Position numbers and translations under genes: made by a program. A stretch of DNA of 41,168 nucleotides. Origin: Kiritimatiellia bacterium. GTDB lineage: Bacteria; Verrucomicrobiota; Kiritimatiellia; SLAD01. The notes beneath the pieces were generated by a model. That model saw only the letters and a program-made list of their open reading frames with translations, had not been told where the DNA came from and ran no database searches. Numbering within the stretch: position 1 is the stretch's first letter; every line of letters begins with the position of its first letter. Location: assembly GCA_007136425.1 (NCBI GenBank), contig SLGY01000009.1, positions 1-41,168 on the forward strand. The letters are read 5' to 3'. Positions 1 to 6,180 of the stretch are shown here, piece by piece.

Positions 1-1179
1 GCTGTCGGGAATCGTAATGGACGTCAGGCTGGAGCAGTCTTGGAAGGCAATGGAACTTATCGTTGTGACGCCGTTTCCAAAGTTCACGTTCGTCAACCCG
101 CTGCAACCCGAAAAGGTGCCCACATCGATCAGGGCCACGCTGTCCGGAATAGAGATGGTTGACAAGCCCGTGCACGACATGAACGCTCCTCTTCCGATGG
201 TGATTACGCTGTCGGGAATCGAAATATCCGTGAGGCTTGTACACTTCAGGAACGCGTTCTCGCCGATGGTCTCCAGTCCATTGGCAATGGCTACACTGGC
301 CAGGTTTGAACAGCTTCGGAAGGCCTCGTCCCCAATGCGCTGGACGTTGCCCGGGATATCGATATTCGTCAGGCTGGTGCATTGATGGAATGCCCAGTTT
401 CCAATATTCGTCACGGAACTCCCGATGGTTATGCTGGCGAGGTTGGTGCAATGCTCGAACAGGTACGGTGGAATTTGTGTAAGGCTGTTCGGGAGCACCA
501 CGTTGGTCAGGCTGACGCAATTCCTGAATGCCGCATAATCGATCACGGAAACACCGTTCCCAATGACTACATCCACCAGGTTGGAGTTGCTTAGGAACGC
601 GCGATTGCCGATGTTGATCACGCTATCGGGAATCACAATGTTAGTGAGACTATAGCAGTTGTAAAATGCCAAGGGACCGATATTGGTCACGCTGCTCCCT
701 ATCGTCACACTGTTCAGGCTGTGGCATCTCTCAAATGTAAAATGTCCGATATTGGACACGCCTTCGGGAATGGCGACCTGCAAAAGGCTCGAGCAATCCA
801 CAAATGCCCCGGTACCTAGCAGTGTTAAACTTTCGGGCAAAGTCACACTCGTTAGGTTCTGACAATTCGCAAAAGCCCAGGTTCCGATGGAAGTGACGCC
901 CTCCGATATCGTTACGTGAGTGAGGCTTGGCTGCGAGGAAAATGCATTGTCGTTTATCGCTACGACTGGATATCCGTCGATTTCGGACGGAATCGTGATG
1001 GCGCCTCCGGTGCCGGTGTACCCTGTGATCGTCGCTTCGCCACCGGATTCGGTATACGTGTAATCAGCAGGATTGGCTGCCGCCCGGCCGGGATTGTACA
1101 ACATAATGGAAAGGACACAGCCCGCGCACGCCATGCGCAGACACAAACTTGACGTCGTGATTCGTCGTGACCACTTCAT
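1..1179 (-). CDS. Exported BspA-like leucine-rich repeat protein, 3' end outside window
   Basis: An open frame of 393 codons reads leftwards from the ATG at 1179 and runs off the window edge without a stop. GGAGA lies six bases before the ATG and supports this start. The N-terminus has basic residues, a hydrophobic stretch and an Ala-Ala-Ala site near residue 33, as expected of a signal peptide. A short region (Tyr-Thr-Tyr-Thr ... Ile-Thr-Gly-Tyr) is followed by at least twelve repeats of about 23 residues with the pattern I-x-I-P/G-x-S/G-V-x-x-I-G-x-x-A-F-x-x-C-x-x-L. This is the LRR_5 (BspA/Treponema) type. Such proteins are exported and often mediate adhesion or binding, but the ligand cannot be read from the sequence. 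One counted line is 45% GC, below the housekeeping genes. Confidence 0.85.
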   Translation of the reverse strand, partial: MKWSRRITTSSLCLRMACAGCVLSIMLYNPGRAAANPADYTYTESGGEATITGYTGTGGAITIPSEIDGYPVVAINDNAFSSQPSLTHVTISEGVTSIGTWAFANCQNLTSVTLPESLTLLGTGAFVDCSSLLQVAIPEGVSNIGHFTFERCHSLNSVTIGSSVTNIGPLAFYNCYSLTNIVIPDSVINIGNRAFLSNSNLVDVVIGNGVSVIDYAAFRNCVSLTNVVLPNSLTQIPPYLFEHCTNLASITIGSSVTNIGNWAFHQCTSLTNIDIPGNVQRIGDEAFRSCSNLASVAIANGLETIGENAFLKCTSLTDISIPDSVITIGRGAFMSCTGLSTISIPDSVALIDVGTFSGCSGLTNVNFGNGVTTISSIAFQDCSSLTSITIPDS

Positions 1180-1331
1180 CTGCGGTCTCCGCGACCTCCC
1201 TGTTTCAAGCCGGCAGGAAATCCCTCCAAGCTCAAGAAACGCCCGCCAGCAGAAACAGTATCGCAACTATCTCGCGCCGTGTACAGTCATTATTCTTTCA
1301 ACTTGCCGGTTGCGGCCAAAGTCATTCCGTT

Positions 1332-1351
1332 CTTTGCCTTGAATGGCAAAG
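1332..1351. other. Perfect 7-bp hairpin between vapC and the LRR gene
   Basis: CTTTGCC (1332-1338) and GGCAAAG (1345-1351) form a perfect stem with a six-base loop, about 30 bases beyond the vapC stop in the direction of its transcription. No T-run follows on the minus strand, so an intrinsic terminator is doubtful. It could be an mRNA 3' stabiliser. The rest of 1180-1380 holds only the leader of the LRR gene and nothing else recognisable. Confidence 0.3.
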
Positions 1352-1380
1352 TTGACGCTTACTCGTCGTTTGGTGGAAGT

Positions 1381-1773
1381 TCAATCCACGCGCGGTAATT
1401 GAGGTAAGGCGTCGAAGTGCTGGTCGCGCGAATACAGGAACAGATTATGTTGCTGAACCAGAGCCGCGATCCAGAGGTCGTTGGTGGGGATCGGGGTGCC
1501 CTGTTCGCGCAACTGAACGAATAGGCGGGCATAATGGAACGTCGTCTGCTCGTCCGCGTAAAAAATGACCACGCGCGGCCGGTTTAGAAAGACGTTGAGG
1601 ATGCGCTCGTTTCGGCGCGCAAGTTTCCCGCAGGCAAAGCCGGCGCGCAATTCCGCCAGAACGGGAAAGGGGATCGCGATGCGGGATACGCGGCGGAAGA
1701 CCTCGACGACAGCTGGTTTCCCCTCGCAGAAATCACGATACCGATTCGTGTCAATTGCGAGGTTCACTTCCAC
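1381..1773 (-). CDS. vapC: VapC-type PIN-domain ribonuclease toxin
   Basis: This 130-residue PIN domain has the acidic active-site set expected of VapC toxins: Asp8 in A-I-D-T-N, Glu in A-E-L-R-A-G, Asp in T-N-D-L-W-I-A-A, and Asp in S-R-D-Q-H-F. Family members are Mg2+-dependent RNases that cut tRNA or rRNA and stop growth when not bound by antitoxin. The start is a GTG at 1773, which overlaps the antitoxin stop by ten bases, so translation is probably coupled to vapB. The length is typical and nothing is truncated, so the toxin looks functional. The RNA target is unknown. Confidence 0.87.
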   Translation of the reverse strand: MEVNLAIDTNRYRDFCEGKPAVVEVFRRVSRIAIPFPVLAELRAGFACGKLARRNERILNVFLNRPRVVIFYADEQTTFHYARLFVQLREQGTPIPTNDLWIAALVQQHNLFLYSRDQHFDALPQLPRVD

Positions 1774-2024
1774 AGATCCTTATCGACTCGGTCCATATCT
1801 TTCATGGCTTCATCGAACGCGGGATCGGCGACCCATGTTCCGGCCAAATCATCGAGGTCGTGATGGATGACGGGCTCCGCCTCCAGGCCGAGTCCCCGCG
1901 ACAGGGCATCCAAGGCCGCTTGGTTCAAACTGCTGCCGTACTGTGACGCCACCTCGCGCAGGCGCTGATCCACGCGGGGGGGCACATGACGAAGCGTGTA
2001 CTGGTTCGGCCGCTCATTGCTCAT
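1764..2024 (-). CDS. vapB: VapB-type antitoxin
   Basis: This 86-residue protein lies directly upstream of, and overlaps, the PIN toxin gene. The N-terminal half (T-L-R-H-V-P-P-R-V-D-Q-R-L-R-E-V-A ... S-L-N-Q-A-A-L-D-A-L) fits a ribbon-helix-helix or FitA-like DNA-binding domain: one beta strand followed by two helices. The acidic C-terminal tail (residues 52-86, rich in Asp and Trp) is the usual toxin-wrapping segment. The ATG at 2024 has no ribosome-binding site because a near-consensus promoter and a palindrome lie immediately upstream, pointing to a leaderless mRNA and autorepression. The family assignment rests on position and fold pattern. Confidence 0.82.
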   Translation of the reverse strand: MSNERPNQYTLRHVPPRVDQRLREVASQYGSSLNQAALDALSRGLGLEAEPVIHHDLDDLAGTWVADPAFDEAMKDMDRVDKDLWK

Positions 2025-2043
2025 GCATGCACTATATGCATGC
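2025..2043 (-). promoter_or_regulatory. Palindromic operator of vapBC
   Basis: GCATGCA (2025-2031) and TGCATGC (2037-2043) form a perfect 7-bp inverted repeat with a five-base spacer. It surrounds the -10 hexamer and abuts the vapB start codon. A bound VapB or VapBC complex would block RNA polymerase, the usual autoregulation of such operons. Binding itself is inferred. Confidence 0.7.
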
Positions 2044-2059
2044 TATGCCTGCACGTCAA
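2031..2059 (-). promoter_or_regulatory. Sigma-70-type promoter of vapBC (leaderless)
   Basis: On the minus strand TTGACG (2059-2054) and TATAGT (2036-2031) are separated by 17 bases, a near-consensus promoter. The predicted transcription start falls within one or two bases of the vapB ATG at 2024. That leaves no room for a 5' leader or Shine-Dalgarno sequence. Confidence 0.7.
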
Positions 2060-2077
2060 GCATTCAAAAGGGAGAAC

Positions 2078-2305
2078 TTACACCATTACCGTATCGTCAT
2101 GCTCGTATGCCGGAGCGCAGCAGCACAGGAAGCGTAACGGGATATCGCCGTTATTCAAAATCGTGTGACGTTTGCCGGGCGGAATGGCAATGGCGTCGCC
2201 CGGCTTGATATGACGCGGATTATCCTCGACCCAATGAGGGTGACGGTTCCCGTAGTGCAATTGCGTACGGGCTTGGCTAATCGACCTGCGCATGATATAT
2301 TTCAT
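2078..2305 (-). pseudogene. Truncated cupin-domain protein, diverged copy of the gene at 4945-5319
   Basis: The 75-codon frame matches the C-terminal half of the complete cupin 2.6 kb away nearly residue for residue: P-G-D-A-I-A-I-P-P-G, then P-L-R-F-L-C-C-C-A-P-A-Y-E-H, then D-T-V-M-V. It keeps the second cupin motif, but the first one, with the HxH...E metal ligands, is missing. The N-terminal 30 residues do not align as a cupin, which indicates an internal or 5' deletion. The remaining bases are also visibly similar between the copies. Most likely it is a decayed duplicate. Expression as a small protein cannot be excluded. Confidence 0.65.
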
Positions 2306-2388
2306 GAGGATTTGATAATGTCGTCTGCGTATGTGTCCGGGCGGAATCGCTTGGGCCGAGGGACGCAGTACAGGGCGTGGAGCGTAGC

Positions 2389-4929
2389 ATGAGTGCGATG
2401 ACGCAATGGTCTCGGTGTGTAATTCGCGTGTTCGGTCTTATGCTTGCGGGTGTGTCGGCTTCTTGGGCGCAGGATGTGTTGATTGAAGAAGACCTCCGCG
2501 ATGGAAATCTGCCCGGGGGGTGGCTGGCCGAGGATATTGATTTCCGAACCGCAGCCGGCGGGTACGCACTGCTGGAGACGACGAATTCCGTCCTCACCAC
2601 TCCGACATTTGACGCAGATCAGCATGCAGCGGTACGGGTCAAGTTTGCTGTGGCGAAATTTGGCACGGGCGTTGACGGCCCGATTACGGTCGAATACTCC
2701 CTCAATGCCGGCGGCACGTGGGAGATCGCCGGTGAATCCGACACGCCCACCGACTCGACCCATATCGATAGCGCAGTCTCCGTTGACGAAACGTCCGATC
2801 AGATGCAGATCCGTTTTACGCGTCCGAATAGCCCCTCGCAAAAGCGCCTGCGCGATGTGATCATCGAGGGCTTCGTATCCGTCACGGCGCTCACGCTTTC
2901 GATGCCGGAAACGGTCGATCAGGGAGAAACGGTTCAAGGGACGGTGTCGTTGTTATTTCCGGCCGAGGGTGATCTGGGGGTGGACCTGATCAGTTCGCAA
3001 CCGGCCGACGTGCAGGTGCCGGCCTCCGTGACGATACTGGATGGAACAACCTCGGCGAACTTTGATATCACGGCCTCACCTATCACCGAGCCCGGTCCGA
3101 ATTTCGATGTGACAATAAGCGCGGAGGCGGACGGGTTTGATCCCGCCTCGGAAGATATTCTGGTCATTAATACCGTCTTGGCGCCCATCAGCCTCACCAG
3201 TGAGGGATATGCACAAGATTTCGCTGATTTTACGAATGCGCTCACGTTGCCCTCAGGCTGGTCGGTGGCCGGCGCCGTCACGTCATATGAGGGCGACTGG
3301 GGGGACGGTTTCGTCGCCGGTATGCGCGGCAACGCCAATGTCCTCGGCTATCAGCATACAGGGACCACCGAAGTATTTGAGAAGATTGCCACATTTCGAA
3401 ATGATACCGGCTTGGTCATCACCAATCTATTCGTCAGTTATCTGGGTCGGGTTGAACGTGTTACAGAAGGTCGCATGCCTTCCTATACCGTGACGGTGGA
3501 CGGGGAAAGTGTGCCCGCGCTGGCCTACAGCACAAGCGCCGGCGTGGATCTGCAACGAGCGGCCTCTGTGAGCAATCTGTCGATTGCCGTCGACGCCACG
3601 TTTCAGGTCGTTTGGTCGTCCGATGGCAGCGTAGAGGGATCGCCGGGGCAAGGTAGCCGGAGGCAGATCGGCATAGGGGATTTCAGCATCCTGGCGGGCG
3701 ATCCGCCCGGTGATCTGCCGCCCACGATTACGCTGGATCCGCCGGGCGCAAGCAAGCAGGTGTTCGAGGACAATCCGATCAGCTTTGATGTCATTGCCGA
3801 TCAGGTGCCCGGCGACGCCGGACAGGAAACGATCCTGGCGGCCGTGGAGTTGCCCGCCGGCGCGACCTTCCCCGGCGCGTCCGGCCCTGCGCCCGTCCAG
3901 TCAACGTTCGACTGGACGCCCGACACGACAGGCATTTACACGGCCGTCTTTACTGCAGCCGATGCCGATGGGATCACGACGCAAGCGGTTACCATCACCG
4001 TGCGCCCGGATCCGAATACACCGATTCCCATCGCTCCCGGCATGCCCGTGTCCGAGGATTTCGACTCCATCGGTTCGGCTCTGATGGCCATAATGCCTGC
4101 GGGTTGGAAAGTGGACGGGCGGACGGTTGTGCGCGAAGTGGGTTCATTTGCGGATGCTGGTCATGAAACCGAACGGGTCGCCGGCGACAATATGAACGTC
4201 GGGGCAGTCCAAGGCATCTACAACTTCGGCGCACCGACGACCGGCGACGAAGACCGGGCCGTTGGCTTCTTGGCAACCGGGTCGGGCACGCGAAGCGGAA
4301 ACTTGTATGCGCGTCTCGTGAATGTGGGTGATGAAACCATTGAGGGTCTTCAAATTGATTACAACATCGAGAAGTACCGCGATGGAGCCAACGACGAAGG
4401 GTTCCGGATTCAGCTATATTATTCGATCGATGGGGAAGAGTGGACAAACGCGGGCGCGGCATTTTTGACGGCGTTTGACCCCGATGCGGCGACTCAGGGA
4501 TTTCCTGTTGCGCCGGGCGAGACGGTCCCTGTGTCGGGGGTGTTGAACCTTTCCGCCATGCCCATTGCGGCGACTTCCCATGTATATCTGGCGTGGAATT
4601 ACAGTGTCCGGGAGGGAACAGGGACCACCAGCGCCCAAGCGCTCGCTATCGATGACGTGGTCATTTCCGTGTATGAGCTTACCCCCCCGGAACCGGAGGG
4701 GCCAGGGGTGAGCGCGTTCGTAGTGGGGCCGGGCGGTCCGGCGTCGGCAACCTTCAACTCCGTGGCCGGTCGCGAATATCAGCTGCAGTACACGACCAAC
4801 CTGACTGCGGTGCCGGTGGCGTGGGATGAGGTCGCATCGGCCACGGGAGACGGAGACGAGATTACACTGGATGATGTCAATCCGATCGACGTCATCCGCA
4901 TCTACCGCATAATTGATGTAACGCCGTAA
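2389..4929 (+). CDS. Large exported multidomain protein of unknown function
   Basis: The start is taken at ATG 2389 because GGAG lies six bases upstream; a GTG at 2377 would add four residues. The 846-residue product opens with a signal peptide ending in A-S-W-A-Q. The following segment has an F-D-x-W/G-G-W style beta-sandwich pattern (about residues 25-160). An Ig- or Calx-beta-like stretch follows (about 170-260), then a second jelly-roll-like domain (about 270-440) and an Ig/cadherin-like domain with D-W-T-P-D-T-T-G-I-Y (about 450-540). A third jelly-roll-like segment comes next. The C-terminal module (about 785-846) carries the Y-T-T-N-L ... W pattern seen in three other exported proteins here. 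No catalytic motif was recognised. It is probably a cell-surface or extracellular binding protein. The 3' end is 15 bases from the convergent cupin gene. Confidence 0.8.
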   Translation: MSAMTQWSRCVIRVFGLMLAGVSASWAQDVLIEEDLRDGNLPGGWLAEDIDFRTAAGGYALLETTNSVLTTPTFDADQHAAVRVKFAVAKFGTGVDGPITVEYSLNAGGTWEIAGESDTPTDSTHIDSAVSVDETSDQMQIRFTRPNSPSQKRLRDVIIEGFVSVTALTLSMPETVDQGETVQGTVSLLFPAEGDLGVDLISSQPADVQVPASVTILDGTTSANFDITASPITEPGPNFDVTISAEADGFDPASEDILVINTVLAPISLTSEGYAQDFADFTNALTLPSGWSVAGAVTSYEGDWGDGFVAGMRGNANVLGYQHTGTTEVFEKIATFRNDTGLVITNLFVSYLGRVERVTEGRMPSYTVTVDGESVPALAYSTSAGVDLQRAASVSNLSIAVDATFQVVWSSDGSVEGSPGQGSRRQIGIGDFSILAGDPPGDLPPTITLDPPGASKQVFEDNPISFDVIADQVPGDAGQETILAAVELPAGATFPGASGPAPVQSTFDWTPDTTGIYTAVFTAADADGITTQAVTITVRPDPNTPIPIAPGMPVSEDFDSIGSALMAIMPAGWKVDGRTVVREVGSFADAGHETERVAGDNMNVGAVQGIYNFGAPTTGDEDRAVGFLATGSGTRSGNLYARLVNVGDETIEGLQIDYNIEKYRDGANDEGFRIQLYYSIDGEEWTNAGAAFLTAFDPDAATQGFPVAPGETVPVSGVLNLSAMPIAATSHVYLAWNYSVREGTGTTSAQALAIDDVVISVYELTPPEPEGPGVSAFVVGPGGPASATFNSVAGREYQLQYTTNLTAVPVAWDEVASATGDGDEITLDDVNPIDVIRIYRIIDVTP

Positions 4930-4944
4930 GGGGTGTGACGCACT

Positions 4945-5319
4945 TTATCCGTCATCTGTTCCGACCATCACCGTATCTTCATGCTCATACGCCGGGGCGC
5001 AGCAGCAGAGGAAGCGCAAGGGGGTGTCTCCGGTGTTGCGGATGGTGTGGGGCTCGCCCGGCGGTATGGCGATCGCGTCGCCCGGTTTCACGTCCCGTTC
5101 CTCTTCGGCCAGCTTCATGCGTCCGGTCCCTTCGAGCAGGTAGTAGATCTCCTCGGCTTTCGGATGATAATGTTCCTCCGTCGCGGCGCCCGGCGGCAGA
5201 ATCGCCTCCGCCAGGCTCTGGTTCCTGATACAGGAATTCCGATAGGCGAGCAGTTCCCGAATCTCCGATCCGTCCTTCGTCGTAAAGGCCTCGACCTTGT
5301 CGCGTTGTATTACATCCAT
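4945..5319 (-). CDS. Cupin-domain protein, single-domain metal-binding type
   Basis: The 124-residue protein has both cupin motifs. Motif 1 is P-P-G-A-A-T-E-E-H-Y-H-P ... E-E-I-Y-Y-L-L-E-G, with the HxH and Glu metal ligands. Motif 2 is P-G-D-A-I-A-I-P-P-G-E-P-H-T-I, with the distal His. A C-terminal C-C-C triplet followed by A-P-A-Y-E-H is a feature of this subfamily. Small cupins of this type include isomerases, epimerases and dioxygenases, so the substrate is unknown. The ATG at 5319 is preceded by AGGAGG at a six-base distance. It starts 16 bases after the transglycosylase stop, so the two probably share a transcript. Confidence 0.82.
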   Translation of the reverse strand: MDVIQRDKVEAFTTKDGSEIRELLAYRNSCIRNQSLAEAILPPGAATEEHYHPKAEEIYYLLEGTGRMKLAEEERDVKPGDAIAIPPGEPHTIRNTGDTPLRFLCCCAPAYEHEDTVMVGTDDG

Positions 5320-5335
5320 GCTGTTCCTCCTGTGC

Positions 5336-5884
5336 CTAAACCCTTCCCCGATAACGCGTCAATATGTCCGTCACATACTCCCGCGTGGTCGGAAAGGTAA
5401 TCTGTTCAACAAAACGGTGTGGGTCGCGATCGTCATCCCGCGCCCAGCGCAGGGCGTTGGAACGGCCTGCGTTGTATTGGGCCAGCGCGTAGGGCAGGGG
5501 ATCGGAACGATCCGACCATTGCGTGATGGCGCGCGCCAGATACCATGTGCCCGCCCGTATGTTGGTTTCCGGGTTGAAGAGGTCTTGACCGCTGAATTCG
5601 GCGTGCCCGAACTCGGCGGCCCATTCGTATCCGACCGTCTCCGTGACCTGCATCAATCCGATCTCGCCTACGCCGCCCACGGCGGCGGCGTCGAACTTGC
5701 TTTCCTTCCAGATGACCGCCGAAATCAGTCGTGGATCGACCTGATATTCGCGCCCTATACGCACGATCAGTTGATCGTGCCGATGGACCCGGTTCAGCAG
5801 CATGGTCGCCACCAGCCCCGCCAGCACGGTGCTGACGGCGACAATCCAGTATCCGGTCTTTAGATAGCCCTTGGCGATATTCAT
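5336..5884 (-). CDS. Membrane-anchored lytic transglycosylase, SLT domain
   Basis: The 182-residue protein has an N-terminal uncleaved anchor (about residues 10-32) and then a soluble lytic transglycosylase domain. The catalytic Glu lies in W-K-E-S-K-F-D, and the family motifs G-x-x-G-L-M-Q-V-T and A-L-A-Q-Y-N-A-G-R are present, followed by the usual T-R-E-Y-V conclusion. Such enzymes cleave the glycan strands of peptidoglycan between MurNAc and GlcNAc, forming 1,6-anhydro ends, here on the periplasmic side. No clear ribosome-binding site precedes ATG 5884. The gene is divergent from the sucrose cluster, and the cupin gene follows it. Confidence 0.88.
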   Translation of the reverse strand: MNIAKGYLKTGYWIVAVSTVLAGLVATMLLNRVHRHDQLIVRIGREYQVDPRLISAVIWKESKFDAAAVGGVGEIGLMQVTETVGYEWAAEFGHAEFSGQDLFNPETNIRAGTWYLARAITQWSDRSDPLPYALAQYNAGRSNALRWARDDDRDPHRFVEQITFPTTREYVTDILTRYRGRV

Positions 5885-5962
5885 TATGCGGCAGCTTAGA
5901 AGGATCGAGCCTTTCTGTCCAGAAACGATCCCCCGGTCGCGCCATGCGAAAGCGAATCCCAG

Positions 5963-6079
5963 GGGTTATTCAGTTCTCCAAGCGAACTCCTTGTTGACCG
6001 GCCGGTTTCCTGTTCAAGCAATCGGTATATAGTCGCCAAATAGCAACGGGGGAATTCTTTACAGAGAACTGAATGACCC
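5963..6079. repeat. 16-bp inverted repeat pair framing the transglycosylase/sucrose-cluster intergenic region
   Basis: The arm at 5963-5978 and the reverse complement of 6064-6079 agree at 15 of 16 bases, with 85 bases between them. Inside lie the palindrome ACCGGCCGGT (5997-6006) and a -10-like TATAGT (6028-6033) lacking a well-spaced -35. No target-site duplication is evident next to the arms. It may be the ends of a small non-autonomous element or a paired regulator site upstream of the sucrose genes. The remainder of 5885-6180 shows no gene. Confidence 0.55.
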
Positions 6080-6180
6080 TGAAGCGGATCCGGTTCGGAG
6101 CAGATCATGCATTGAAAGCAATGCGCGGACTTGCTAACATCATTGTCAAAACCCCAGACGGGTTTTCAAGGGGAATGCAG

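Noticed and set aside
2302-2937. 211-codon minus-strand frame over the start of the exported protein gene
   Set aside because: The plus strand has a signal peptide, a ribosome-binding site and a continuous 846-residue product; the minus frame has none of these.
5433-5945. 170-codon minus-strand frame overlapping the lytic transglycosylase
   Set aside because: It overlaps the SLT domain in another frame and has Arg-rich shadow composition without motifs.
6073-6180. Upstream extension of the sucrose-phosphate synthase
   Set aside because: It begins inside an inverted-repeat arm, has no family similarity, and ATG 6181 has a good ribosome-binding site.
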